A stretch of 64,000 nt of DNA from Carposina sasakii (GCA_014607495.2 CP053161.1:10363115-10427114); one strand, 5' to 3'. Positions 1-11,867 are shown, numbered from the stretch's first letter. Made by a program: numbers and translations. The notes: generated from the sequence alone by a model not told the origin.

Positions 1-148
1 ATTGTTATATTAACAGAGATATACATAGTAGTAATCGAGATAGAATTTTAACTATGATAAATAATAAAAAATTATGACCCTCATATTTATTTATACTTAT
101 ATGTACTAAGGTGGGATATGACTTTTCATAGCTACATTATCCATTGTT

Positions 149-230
149 CATCAGCCTATTGCAGTCCACCGATGGACGTAGGCCTCCCCTAGGGCAAGCC
201 CCAAGGCTGTGCACTGTTATGGGGGGGGGG
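149..230 (-). mobile_element. RTE-like LINE 3' end fragment
   Basis: The segment carries the conserved block cagcctattgcagtccac followed by ggacgtaggcctcccc, which recurs at 16501, 27001, 49774 and 56357. The coding sense is the minus strand, where the better preserved copy at 16501 reads as the C-terminus of a LINE endonuclease/reverse transcriptase. This copy is only about 80 bp and ends in an unusual run of ten G at 221-230. The RTE assignment is inferred from the longer relatives. Confidence 0.75.
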
Positions 231-514
231 TGTTTGCACTAATTATTCATTATTCGTAATATATTTTTTCAACGTCTCTTGATGATTTATATTTACTCAT
301 TCATTTTCCTATATTAGGTAATAGTCGTTCACCTAACCGATCCTCTTCAACTATGCTATTGAAAAGTAACATTATATCAAGCAGTTTCAAGACGAAAATA
401 GGACTCAAAATATCATTATAATGAGTTTTCGAACTTATACAGCATAATTTTATCGAGGAGTCATTAGAATTGAAAAGAAATATTTACCGTAAAAGTTATA
501 CTTACCTAATGAAG
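231..514. other. AT-rich sequence, nothing recognised
   Basis: No repeat shared with the rest of the window and no credible coding segment is visible. Confidence 0.5.
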
Positions 515-519
515 AAAGT

Positions 520-755
520 ATAGCGAAATTTTAATGATAAAACGCTCATTATAGAGTTTAGGATTGCTTTTCAAATTGTTTCTGTTACAACTCTTTGATT
601 CATTATGGCTGTTGATTAAATGAAGCGAAAGTCTATTCAGGATGTAACAAAAGATGATATGTAAAGCGAAAAGTTGTCAAAATAGGCCACTCGAAATCAC
701 ATGTTTATTTTTATAGATTGTATAAACATTGCTGAGTTGTTTATGAATTTCAATT
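520..755. mobile_element. Two broken copies of the TACAGGATG foldback MITE
   Basis: At about 560-594 the sequence resembles the right end of the palindromic element at 48298-48560 (gcttttc then tttctgttacaac). From 634 the left end reappears (ttcaggatgtaac, agcgaaaag, ctcgaaatcacatgttta). It continues into a block that matches the opposite arm of the 48298 copy (gattgtataaacattgctga), so the middle of the palindrome is deleted or rearranged. Both pieces are diverged, so this is an old insertion. Confidence 0.5.
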
Positions 756-2544
756 TAATATAAGGATTTCAGTCAAACTTTTTGATGGAAAGTGATCAAG
801 ACATCAGATAGAATGTAAAGTACTTAGGTACGTTACGGAAGAATAAACGGAATAAGGACTAATGTGATATTTGTCGCACAAAAAAATATTTTGAGCTAAA
901 TCTTTGACAAAAGAAAGTTACTTATAATACCGTTATATTTAAAATAATCGTTTAATCGATACACTTGATAGTCATCGTATTCAAATATATCGATACACAA
1001 CACCTTCTGTTGTTGAGCTTTGTGGCTGTAAAATGAACGATTCGTTATTAGGTAAGTACCTATTATATTTATGTCAAAAAATTAAGATATTTCCTATTAG
1101 CCCAGATAAGATCGAGAGTGAACATGGTGGGTGTCTACCTTAATGGCATCATCAGGATTAGTTTTCCATGTTAGTTCTATCTACCGAACCAACTAATATA
1201 TATAACTATTGTTTACTTATTTTTTTATATTCTGGAATTTCGCCTGCTTCTCCGGAAAATAGGTGTGATTTTATTAATGAATCTCACTATGTTATGTTTT
1301 CGACAAAAACGCCTTTTTCATAGCCCTACACTATTAGCGGTCAACGGAGTCCGTGCTCAATTAAAGTGGAGCGAGATAACCGCGTCACGTACTCTAGGAT
1401 TGTATCTTGTCACATCTCTATGGATCCACTAAAGGTTTAATTAGTTGTACTTCCTTGTTAAGCACTTCTTTAACTGCTGAATAAGATGGCATATCTTTCT
1501 GGCCGTAATTGGGCGGTGTGGTCCCAGCTCGTCACTTTTTGAAGACATCATGTTCGCAATACGACCCCCTAGAATTTTTTTGTATGAAAATACTAAAATA
1601 CTAAATGTGATGTTTGCTTTAAATTCTTGGGGGTCAAGTTTCTCAGGTAAGATCGATTGTCTATCCTATCCATGGTATCTAACTTTAATTGGTTTATGAC
1701 CTATTATCATGAATTATATGAATTGTATTTATGTAACGTATGTAACAGCCAATTGTAATAATAACCGATGTTGAGAGATTTGTTTTTGCATCTCATAATA
1801 ATTTATTACTTCCAGTAAAAAACTGAAAATCATCTAGTTCTAGTATTACAATTCGCTGTAAGTATGCAGTTATGCCTGTGTTTTTAATGTGACACAAGTT
1901 ATTCTTCTAAAACATAACTTTATTCGAACGTTTTAACTCTTTGTCATTCAAATAAATGACTATTGCTACTACCTACAATGACTATTTCGACAAGACACTC
2001 TACTATTTATACAGTCCATATCATTTGTTTTACGTAGGCCAGACAACATTCGTCTTGTGTATACAGGGGATGTCAAAATTATAAATTCAAATATTATTTC
2101 ATGCGAAAACTTGTACGGATCCATTTTCGCCGAGCATCCTTCGCTAGTTTATTTTATAGAGGGGGAGTAAGTAAAATAAATAACAATTTCCATAATGATT
2201 GTAACTTACTTAATTGTAGGCACTATCGTTGTTTTTGAATGTTCAAAGTTTGTTTTATTATAATTTATGGTAACGAGTATTTCTATAATAACATTTTGGG
2301 TCTGATCTGTACGATGCCGCGTTTGTGATTTACATTGCGATTTGAGAAAATATTACGATTTATTTAGTACTATCTCAATTTCCAATTGGGCATTATGTAT
2401 AATCATATACATAATGCACAGGGCTTTTTAGAAAATGAAATTGTAATAAATAATTGCTAATCCGATACATAGTTGGTGATCATAATTATAAATTGGAAAA
2501 ATGATAGGCGATAGGCCTGTTGATCTATTGTCACTTCGTCATTT
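756..2544. other. AT-rich sequence with a short inverted repeat
   Basis: No gene is recognised. A short inverted repeat (gaccccctagaattt near 1562, aaattcttgggggtc near 1621) encloses about 45 bp and could be the ends of a tiny MITE. A second hairpin (gcattatgtat / atacataatgc) lies at about 2389-2416. The remainder shows no shared repeat. Confidence 0.4.
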
Positions 2545-2730
2545 ACAGCCCTGGAAAGTCCACTGTTGGACATAGGCCTCCCCCAATAGCCTCCACTCCG
2601 ACCGGTCGGTTTGCCACGCTACGTTTGCCGATACGTGATATCCACTCTAGAACTTTCCGACTCTATCGGCCATCTATGTGCCCTGCCCACTTTAGCTTGC
2701 GACCATTGAGCTATGTCAGTGATCTTTTAC
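2545..2730 (-). mobile_element. RTE-like LINE 3' end fragment, diverged subfamily
   Basis: Read on the minus strand the segment gives pieces of the LINE C-terminus, including KWAGHI, RKVLEW and GKRSV, then the 3' block with agtccactgttggacatagg. It is interrupted by stops and lacks the usual cctattg/CATCATC tail. It resembles the 16501 copy but is clearly another subfamily. It is a dead 5'-truncated insertion. Confidence 0.7.
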
Positions 2731-3632
2731 TTACCTACCTGTGATTTACCTACACCTAATTTTGCATTCATCAACTCCAATTTGAAACAGTGCCAGCAAC
2801 ATACAGGCACTAAAAACAAAACCGCCAACCAATGGCCACTAAGTATGTGAGAACCGTTTTCATGTGAGGTGCGAAGTACAGAGGCGAGCCGTAATTGGCT
2901 ACTCAGCCGAGTCGTGTCGTGCTGATACCATTTCACGGTAATCCTATATATTTTGTTAAGGAAAATAAGAATATAATTGCACATTTGCGGACACAATTGC
3001 GAAGACAATGCTCTTTGAAGTTTTTCTTTGATTTTATATGTAAGTAAGTCCCTGTAAGAAGCTCTCAATTGCATACTACTCGTTAGCTACTTGACAAGAG
3101 TTTAGAAATTAAAATATAGAAAACGCACCCCTCAAGAATCCAAAGTTTGAAGTATAGTCTACTAAATCGATTTTCATTTCAATTAAACCAAGAGTAATCC
3201 TTGTTTACCCTTTATTATTTTGGACTACATAAAGTACCAAGCCAATCTGAACGACTCTTAAATTTTCCCAAAACAAGGCCAAAAATTCGTGAATCCGATA
3301 AGTACCTAACCAAAATGGGATGCTTTATACCGGCTCCATAATATTCGAATTTTCCCATTGAACCCTCCAAATAGATTTTGACTTTGGGGCTCTTGGGTTA
3401 AAGGCCATAATCCCCTTGTAAATAGGAAGATGGGAATAGTGTGTGCTTGCAGCTTAAGGTTAGCAAGCTCGTGATGGCGTGATATTGATTCGAAATAACC
3501 AATATTGATATAATGGTCGACGTAAAATTCAGTTAGTAGTAATATTTAAGAGAATTTTTGGTTTATAGAAACAGCAATAATCAACAAATCACTCACACTA
3601 ACGTTTCATGTGGGGTAAGAATTATCGTGCTT
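2731..3632. other. No recognised feature
   Basis: The stretch is AT-rich. Open segments here have no recognisable protein motif. Confidence 0.4.
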
Positions 3633-4084
3633 AAGCGTAGACGTACACGATGTATGGAACTGTAACTGCTTGACGTCTATGCTTACGTCTACGCATACGG
3701 ATCAGGAGGTCTACTCTGAAGTGACGATAAACGAAGTATCGGCCGAATATCGAGGTGTTTCCTACTACGAACTTCCTTCGATCGGATCAGTCGCGCCGTT
3801 TTTTCATTCGGTCCGATCGTACTCTATTTGACAGGTATAAGGCTAGATAATAGAAAGCTTATAATATTAGTCAATGTGAATTATTCTCTATGGTTCCGAA
3901 TGAGTTGTGAACTCAGGTGAATGAATCCGAAGCAATTTCATAGTAGGGTCAAAGGCTGCGATTCGGTCGGGCTTCGATCGGACCGAAAGATTCGAAAGCG
4001 GCATTTCAGAGTAAACCCCCTTGTCTGCCCGTGCCTATACAGTTCGATACATTACAACTCAATGTATCCAGTGTGCTCGAGGCT
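3633..4084. mobile_element. AGCCTCGAGCAC-family MITE (interrupted copy)
   Basis: The outer parts match the MITE at 47903-48093. The left part (cgtagacgtacac, tgtatggaactgt, gcttgacgtctatgcttacg) runs to about 3703, and the right part (gtctgcccgtgcctatac to gtgctcgaggct) runs from 4022 to 4084 and is followed by TAA. The left terminus is degraded and lacks the TIR. A second element (3704-4021) splits it at the internal cat-c-cggtctgccc site. The family has TWA target duplications elsewhere, which suggests PIF/Harbinger, but that is an inference. Confidence 0.75.
3704..4021. mobile_element. GGTCTACTCTGAA-TIR MITE, nested copy
   Basis: The ends are inverted: aggaggtctactctgaagtg on the left, and on the right a sequence whose complement is agggggtttactctgaaatg. 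The ~318-bp body is nearly collinear with 53497-53801, sharing long blocks such as cgaatatcgaggtgtttcc and ggctagataatagaaagc. No transposase is present. The element lies inside the MITE 3633-4084. The superfamily is unknown because target duplications are not clear in either copy. Confidence 0.8.
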
Positions 4085-4087
4085 TAA

Positions 4088-6823
4088 AATAACAAAACTT
4101 TGAAATAGACAATAAAAATAATAATATATTTCAGTTCTTGGTAATAGTGGTCCAAAAATATTAACTAAGTTATCAGGTAAAGGTATCGGGAAATAAACAA
4201 AAAATAAATCTCGCAAACTTTAAAACAATAAAAACGTAGTAAACACAAAAAAAATGCTATTCCGAGTGCACATTTTCAGGAGATAACTCACCTATATTTC
4301 ATACTGGATGCATTTAGCAAAAGAACAAACTACCATAAATTTCAACATCTGTTACAAGCGAAACTGCTATCGCTTACGTAAGCGGGAGAATCTGCGAACT
4401 CCCTGACACAGTTAAAAGGTCTCACTACGCTATCTGGTATCTCCAATAAACCACTGCAGTGCTGGTTGATATTTAAGGACCTGTCAATAAATCGACGAGG
4501 CTTAACCCGGGCTCAATGCAGCTAATGTGTCAAGATATCGACCTACAGCACGCTCGTACACTCGTGTACGACTAAAGAAACTCTTTCGATATTCAGAATT
4601 ACAATTTATTCCTGCACGCTCTGCCTGCGGACGAATGAGATTATGTTGAAAACGTCGAAATTTACGCGAGTTCATGAACAACCACGTGAGATGTTTGCTA
4701 TTTATGCGCTTTATCTAACTAAAGTGATTTTAAACGCCTCACGTTACCGGCCATTATTCATTATTCTAAATCACAATCTTCTGACGCAACTCCGTTACTT
4801 TCAAAGTGAAATATTATACAATAGACACCGAAAATTCATTTCACTCACAAATTCTATTGTGAGACGGCAATTTAAGAACGAATCGCTGTAATTGAAGCAC
4901 CGAAAGTATCGATTATATGAAAAATATTTGACAAAAAACACTGTAATCGAAGCCGACTTTATGAACGCATAATCATGGGCGTTGCGTTTGGTGCGCTCGC
5001 AACTTTTCTCTGAGATAATTACGTTTTTTGGAGTAGCCTCCGAGCGACATAAAAGTGAAATATTAGTCATTATAGACATTTGCGCGGGCGAGTGATCAGT
5101 GGGGAAGTTGTTCTGTCGATGCCCGGCAATTTGCATCATAAAACGGTTGTCGAATTTATTCGTGATGCCGCAGTTATGAAATCTCAAAAGTGTCTATTGT
5201 TTATCAAATTGTCTTATTGCGTCACTTATTGCGGTGACGTAAACTAGAAAAGTTACATTGTTTTGATAGAAACAAAAAAGCCAATAAATAAGATCATTGT
5301 CTAATAACGTTATTATAGTGAATTATGGTAACGGCAAGTATAGATTTAGCTTTCACTCTCGAAAAGAGTAATTTGACTTTGTAGCGAGTGTTAAAATCTT
5401 CGAAAACAGACAAAGAACTAATAGGCCCTGTTCATTTTGAACTGTTGATTTAACAAAAGCAATTACTTTGACGTCACCGACTGCAACTTGCCTGAAGGCG
5501 TCCTCTATTCTTTAACATGACAGCCGCCACTGCAGATTAATTAGACTCATTTTTCAGTAGAGTAGAGGGGTAAGGTTCCTTTACCTTGGGTATCAAAATG
5601 TCATCGCGTAGGATGTACGTAAGGTATGTGTGTGTGTTAATATTGTGTTTCTGCATTATTTATAAATACTTCCTACATATCTACTGTCTTTATTTGGTAC
5701 AAAAACCATACGTTACACATGAGTATATTGTACAACTACACCGACAGGCACATTTTATATTTTTTTCACGAGCGTTGTGGTATCGTTTGTGCATTGTACA
5801 TGGACACAATACCTACTTCACCATAAAATTCCCTAACATAAACATGAAAAACTTCTAAAAAGTGCATTAGGTTGAAAAAAGCCATCCACATTAAATATTT
5901 CACCTAGACATTTCCATGTCGCTGCAGAGAATTTCCGTCTCGCATTAAAAAAAATAATAAAATAACAATTTCCCAGTCGTATATGAAAAATTCCATCAGT
6001 GAATGTGGGCCGTAAATTCTGTGACCCACAAGCTCGTAAGCATGTATAAGTTGTATTCAGTGATTCAACTGTTTTATATTTCACCAGTAATATTTTACGA
6101 ATATTGCGTTACCTTACTAATAGAAATGATATTGACAGATGTCAATTATATTTATTATAGAATATACAAATTACTATTTAGGAAGACGAATTTAAAGCTA
6201 TAAACATGTTGAAATTATATAGCCCAATAAAATAAGATTTTAAGTATAGCCAAAATAACAATTCATTAGTAAACAACCATAACCTACATTTTGAGTGTGA
6301 CAGAAAAATTTGCTTGGATTACACAGTTTAGATAATAATCTAGAGATTTATTTGTCTTTTTGAATATCTATATCCAAAAGTATACTCAAAAGTAATCTTT
6401 ATATAATAATTATTTAGTAGCCGTATTTCACATAAAATTTGATGTAAATTTTATAATTACTTATACTTCCTTCACAAGCTATTATAAATTCAACACTAAC
6501 ATATTTTTTGTAATGTTTTATGGTTATTTTAGATTTGCACTTATTTATCTGCATTTCCTACAATCTGTGACAAAACTGAGTGCAGGGGTGTATTCAGGTC
6601 ATAATTCTATTTTCATTGAGACAAATATTCATATTAGGGGGGGCATTATGAAAGCGTGCGTGCCTTGCGCATTATGCGGAACGTGTAAAGGTTTTTACTA
6701 TACCCTAAAAGCCTCCAAGTTAAATATTTATGAAAATTTGAGAAATAAAGTACAGCTGTAGTTGCACGCTAGTACATTCGAACACAATAATAAAATACTA
6801 TATATACCCATTACAAACAAGCA
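4088..6823. other. No recognised feature
   Basis: The sequence is AT-rich and appears unique within this window. The open segment on the minus strand at 4801-5187 begins with TTG, not ATG, and shows no family motif, so I do not call it a gene. Confidence 0.4.
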
Positions 6824-6945
6824 TACTGGCTGCGTTCCCGAAATGGGGTTGCCAGAACTGCAGCCACGTTGCCACGTTTAGGATAGCAGCAGATGTATTC
6901 TGGTGAAGCCCTGCCTCAGCTTACGAGATCCACACCCGCGTTTAC
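6824..6945 (-). mobile_element. Fragment of CGAAATGGGGTA repeat family
   Basis: The block ggctgcgttcccgaaatggg is the complement of the end seen at 52190-52205 and resembles 51651. It is followed by gccagaactgcag, a block also found at 52843. The family appears to end in a (TATG)n tail. The fragment is short and diverged. Confidence 0.45.
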
Positions 6946-7577
6946 TTAGATACGGAATTATACAACACGATGCATTTGATTTATAAACCAGACCGCGTTT
7001 TGTATGCATTATCTAATAGAGATTCATACAAAACTTGGTCCTATCACTCGCTGTGTACAATAGAGTTCTTAGGCACAACCTCCACGGTCGATTGCCGTAG
7101 AAAATGCCGTAGATTTTGACCGTCAAATGTTTATAGAGCTATTTAGGTACTGTTTCTAGAGTTATATTCGTAACCGTGATAGTAAACACTGCATAAGATC
7201 AATTTTAGAATTGACCATTTCCAGATTAGCCTTTTCCGTAATTGGCCGTTTCCAGAATCGGACATATAATAGGACGTTGGGCATTTTAAAAATTGCTGGC
7301 TTCATCACTCCCAATCACGATTTATTTGTCCTTGGAAATGATCCTTTTGTTACTTAATTTTGTCTTGAACTGCAGGATCTTACGAGGTGTATAGTAAGTT
7401 AGTTTATGTCAGGACGACACCTCGCGGCAACGTGATGTGTATGAATTAAGGTGCCTTCATCTACAAAGATCTAGGTTTTATTGAAATGGCCGTTTACATA
7501 GAATTTTTATTTTCTTAAGTATCAAGACAGACAGGTATTTATAATTGGAACTACTGGGTATAGAAAGCTAATATATT
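6946..7577. other. No gene; small degenerate duplication
   Basis: Near 7205-7260 a ~45-bp unit is imperfectly duplicated (attgaccatttccag and attggccgtttccag). Nothing else is recognised. Confidence 0.35.
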
Positions 7578-7735
7578 GTCACCATGCTGGGTAGGCGGGT
7601 TGGTGAGGGTAGTATGATTTTCAGACTATGTTGTCAACACGGGAGGCGCTTCTGCCCACCTCCCGGAAACACTTAATTGCCTCTTACAACACAATACTCA
7701 GGGGCAGACATGGGGTGCTATTCTACTCTGTCGAT
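7578..7735 (-). mobile_element. RTE-like LINE 3' region fragment
   Basis: The blocks gtcaccatgctgggtaggcg and gattttcagactatgttgtc are the complement of the region just upstream of the LINE end at 63429-63500. This is therefore part of the same 3' region without the terminal block. Confidence 0.55.
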
Positions 7736-8514
7736 ACCACATAAGATTTAAGTACAGGGTGGGTGGGTGACAGCCAGGCAAATACTGAAATGCTGAACAA
7801 GTACCATTGTGTTGAGTTAAAAGACAGTGTTATTACTCGTAGGAAATGTATTTTTGATTTGATTACCAGTAATCTTTGCTCTCCGCGCCAATTGTATCGG
7901 GCGATCCTGTGACTAATTAAATGGGATTTATTGGTTATTGTATGATACATTGCTGTTTTGTGGATCATTTGAAACATTCTATTAGGGTTGATCAGCTATT
8001 TGAAATTTTTTGAGGGCAACTTTTTTGAAAATCATCTTTTAATAAAAAAATATATTTTAAAGTTCTAAGGCCTAATTAAATGAACAAAACTATTTTTCCT
8101 GAAAATGTGAAAAATGTCGGAAAATTTAGGAAACTTCCTACGAAAATTTTCAGTGTTTTCCGCTTCAGAATCATGGTCTGAAGTCATGGTATCAATATTT
8201 GCCTGGCTGTCATAAACACCCTGTATATTAAACCAAAACAGAAACGCACCAGGCAGTTGTATAGGGTATATAGGTAAATATATAAATTTCTATCAGCAGT
8301 TTAAGCTAGTAACGCCTGCGGCGTTGTCTGGCATGTTTTCCAGACAAAAGCTCCCAGACGCGTGAACAAAACAAGGGTTTAATAAAATAATAAAAAATAA
8401 TAAAATGTAGTAATAAAAAGGACGTAATCGGTTTTTTAAATATTTCCAAATGCCACGTACTTGGCAGATAAGTGTTCGCAAGTTATGTCTTTATATAGTC
8501 ATACAGTAGAATAA
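7736..8514. other. No recognised feature
   Basis: The stretch is AT-rich and shares no repeat with the rest of the window. Confidence 0.35.
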
Positions 8515-8579
8515 AACAAAGTTGCTTTCCGCCGTCTGTCTATCCCTATGTATGCTTAGATCTTTTAAACTACGCAACG
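8515..8579 (+). mobile_element. SINE-like fragment (acaaagtygcttt block)
   Basis: The blocks acaaagttgctttccgc and ctacgcaacgg are related to the minus-strand element at 58260-58575, which has aacaaagtcgcttcccgctg and acaacggttttgatgcag. The fragment is cut off by the MITE that starts at 8579. Confidence 0.5.
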
Positions 8580-8773
8580 GCCCCCTGATTACTTAATTTG
8601 CACTAGCAAAGCCGAAGCAAATCGATAGCGAAAATTGTACAATATTCGTCTTGAAATGTCAAAGTTCCTTTGAAATTCGTTTTACGTACCTAATACGAAT
8701 TTGACAAGCAATCGGCGATTTTTGTACAATTTTCGCTATCGATTTGCTTTTGCTAGTTAGGTAATAAGGGGGC
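8579..8773. mobile_element. Foldback MITE with CCCCCT TIR
   Basis: Two inverted arms of about 60 bp face each other. The left arm has ccccctgattacttaattt and aatcgatagcgaaaattgta; the right arm has tacaattttcgctatcgatt and gtaataaggggg. The element is flanked on both sides by CGG, which may be a 3-bp target duplication. It has no coding capacity. A fragment of a similar end (gccccctgattac) occurs at 25201. Confidence 0.75.
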
Positions 8774-8774
8774 G

Positions 8775-9414
8775 GATTCCAATGGGATGAAGAAATAAAT
8801 ACTATTATACAAATAGCCAGATCAAATGGATATAGTGCACAACTAATTTATAACCTCATTGATAAAAAGAAAAACATTTTAGTTAAACAAATGTTGTACC
8901 CAAAAATAGAGGAGATTACAAATATACTATAATACTGGTAGTTTACCATATTTTTGGCTATATCTCAGAGATGATTGCAAAATCATTGAAAAAACAAAAC
9001 ATCTTGGTGGCTTTTAAGACTTTTAATTCTTTAAATAGATTAATTAACACAAAACAAATATTACCAATTGATAAAAAATCAGGAGTTTATAGCTTGCACT
9101 GTCCTGACTGTAATTCTGTTTATATAGGTCAAACGGGTCGTAACTTCAAGATTAGATACCAAGAACATTTGGCAGCTTACAGGAACAATTTCCCTGAAAA
9201 ATCACATTTTGCCAAACACTTGTTAGTTTCAAATCATAAAATTCCAGATGACCACAGTTTTGTTAGTCTGTATACGTGTGAAAAGGGCATTCGTCTATCT
9301 ATTTTGGAACAGTTGGAGATTTTGAAAACCAAATATTCTGGTGTAAACCTTTTAAATGAACAGGTTGAATTTTCTTCTCCACTATTAAATTCTATAGCTA
9401 GAATAAATAAATAA
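8775..9414 (+). pseudogene. Penelope-like element ORF, 3' part with GIY-YIG endonuclease
   Basis: Penelope-like retroelements encode a reverse transcriptase followed by a GIY-YIG endonuclease that nicks target DNA. From ATG at 8971 an intact 147-residue reading frame contains GVY (38-40), CxxC (C44, C47), YIG (51-53), TGR (55-57), R62, E65-H66 and HxxxH (H79, H83). This is the typical Penelope endonuclease signature with the CCHH addition. Upstream, another frame (about 8775-8929) encodes an RT-to-endonuclease linker-like stretch (IARSNGYSAQLIYNLIDKK) and ends at a TAA at 8930. A frameshift near 8925-8935 separates the two. The RT domain itself is missing, so the copy is truncated and dead. 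The endonuclease frame ends with TAA at 9412-9414. Confidence 0.88.
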
Positions 9415-9945
9415 ATAGTAACCTTAGAATATAATGGCTTGTCAATGTCAATAACAATTTTTGTTTTTGTGGGCAATGGAATATGTTGTTGCATACATCC
9501 TTGTTTTTCTTTACTAATTTATCAATATTTTGGTGAATTTTTGAATTTTTTCATTTAAATTTAATTAATTCACCCAATACTATTTGGTTTGTGTGCACAA
9601 ATAGTATATATTTATTTGAAATATAAATAATGGTGGGTAATTATTTATATATTTTTTAATACTTAGTAGAGGGTAGTTAATTCTGTGTAAGTAATGTGTT
9701 GGGTTTTTAGAGGTTCATAATAATTAGTGGTTTACTAATTTACTAATTTCTATGCCACGGTTGTTGGCGAAACATATGTAGATTATTTATCTAGTTTTTG
9801 ATTTCGGAATGGTGCAATCTATAGTCTTGCATGCTAGGTGCTCGGGTCTGGTTTCTCATGGCGATTGTAGTTAGTGCAAGTGCCTGTTGTCGCAATTATG
9901 AGTGTAGGGCCCGGTGGTGGGCGCACCCATAGTGAATAATTATTG
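9415..9945 (+). mobile_element. Penelope-like element 3' region
   Basis: The AT-rich sequence after the endonuclease ORF includes gttgttggcgaaacatatg and tttcggaatggtgcaat. It ends with a GC-rich block (9838-9945: gggtctggtttctcatggcg to ggtggtgggcgcaccc). That last block recurs as both arms of the perfect palindrome at 33274-33493 and, diverged, at 47150-47255. Compared with 33400-33493, a 27-bp piece after aattatgag is deleted here. The block may be the true 3' end of this Penelope family or a separate short element inserted next to it; the sequence alone does not decide. Confidence 0.6.
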
Positions 9946-11240
9946 AGAAAAAAATGGATAATTGACTATATACTCGTAGTAAACCAACTATTGAGCTGTG
10001 AAATTACTATAAGGTCATTGTTTGGAAAAATTAACATTTTAATTTATTTTATGCAATTCAAAACTACAAATTACCTACTTATGTTAATTAAGTAAATTAT
10101 GTGTTTTTTTATTAATATTTTTCCTTTATGTTGTTGATTTTTTTACTTTCAAATGCGTGATAATAAAAAGAATGTTTAATTTTTAACTATATTCATATCA
10201 TGAAGCCCTGTTGTATCATTTATACTTATCTTAACAGTTTTGAACACGTCTGTACACCGACTTGAAATAAACAATAGATTTTTTGTCCAAATAAAGAGTA
10301 GGGCCACTTAACTAAAGAAAATTATTAAAATAAATTCGTTTGGTTAACTGATCCAATAATCTGAGTTCCGAGTAGGGCGAGCGGACTAAAGAGCCAGATG
10401 GAGTGATTCAAGATGAGGTTTTATATTATATTAGTAACAGAATTGCACCCGATCGAAACCAGAGCGGGTCGATAATACTATACATATAGCAGCTTTAGCT
10501 AGCATACCCTTGAGTATCATCTATATCATAAATTCCTGGTAGTAATATTACGGGCAAAAAGCACTACTATCTAGTACAAAAAATAAATTACAAAAACGCA
10601 TTATCACTCAGGTTTGTATCACATGACACGACAATAAACAAGTAATACCTTAATAATATGGGTTAATCAACGAAAGGAGTATAACATACATATAAAATGG
10701 ACCTAAATCATAGTAAAAAATTGAATGGTAAATAATTGAGGCGAAAACGACACTCTGGCTAATATCTACCCAGAGCCTACGGATCTGCACCTGTACTTCG
10801 ATTCACTTGTAGCAAAATATCTGTGATGGCTTATTTTATTGAACAGTCTCGACATTCGCGGTATAGGTGAGTTTCGACCTAATACTAATAATAATATTAA
10901 TTCCGCACCACGAGTAAAACTCACTAAAAAGCAATATGTAACGGCGTGGCAATATTACCTTCATCAACATACGCTGTACTTTAAAATTATCGTTCCTATG
11001 CCCCTTCCAGTTTCGATATGATCATGCCACATCGCCCTTCCATACGCGGGGAGGTTTCCTCATTTTGGAGTCATTACACGGAATAGTATTACTGTATAAA
11101 GTCCCAAGAGGGGGGATCTGCGGCGCCTGTTTATTTACACACTCCCATAATATATTTTGGTTAATTAAGTTTTTGTGGGTCTCTAATAAGATAACCTTAC
11201 TGGAATTATAAAAATTGTGATGCTAAGAAAACATTTTTAA
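9946..11240. other. No recognised feature
   Basis: The stretch is AT-rich. It shows no repeat shared with the window and no credible coding segment. Confidence 0.4.
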
Positions 11241-11247
11241 GCTGTTT

Positions 11248-11292
11248 TCCCCATATTGGGAACACAGCCGTGGTCTGTATGTGTATGTTTAA
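11248..11292 (+). repeat. Tail fragment of a (TATG)n-ending repeat
   Basis: The sequence ccatattgggaacacagccg then tatgtgtatg matches the 3' ends seen at 49350-49380 and 59662-59680. Only about 45 bp remains. Confidence 0.4.
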
Positions 11293-11867
11293 AAAACGGA
11301 ACATAATTTGCAGGTATGTTTGATCGCAACTCCAAAAATCAGGAAATATATTAATTCCTTTATTTTCATTTCGAATAATCGAAGGAGAGTTCATATCTAT
11401 CGCTTGTTAATTTCGCTATATTTTAACATCACAAACGTCTCAAAATAATTTAACGGCAAAAGCGAAGCGAAAAAACAAGACTGCCAAAGGAAGAAAATCT
11501 CCGAAAACTCACCGCTTAATTCGCAATTACCAGTTCTCCAGTAACAGATTGAACATCAAAGAAACCTTAATTAAGCCTTAGAGGAGCCATAAATAGCTAC
11601 CTACCAAATAACACTGAAATATTTACTGTGCTCCCACACAGACGAGCTATTTTGCTCAGTGTTTGATTCGATTATTGGTCGCCTGACGCAGAATCGTATG
11701 AAAACATCATCTGCGTGCTTATTACCCGACTGCTCTAAAAGAAGGGTTATGTTTTTATAAATATGTGTATATTCTATGTATGTTTATTTAAGTGTGTATA
11801 TGTATGTATAGGTATAATTCTTTTGCACGCTCTAGAACCTAAACGGCTTATCGCATTTGAACCTGAG

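Noticed and set aside
221..230. Run of ten G as a possible structural or regulatory element
   Set aside because: It lies at the decayed edge of a LINE end, where sister copies have catagggggatt, so simple homopolymer expansion or sequencing error is the likelier explanation.
4801..5187. Open frame of 128 codons on the minus strand
   Set aside because: It starts with TTG, has no recognisable motif, and such lengths are expected by chance in AT-rich sequence of this size.
9750..9945. Possible hammerhead ribozyme at the end of the Penelope element (ggcgaaac seen)
   Set aside because: I could not find the CTGATGA core paired with GAAA and a cleavage triplet in a foldable arrangement. Structure prediction would be needed.
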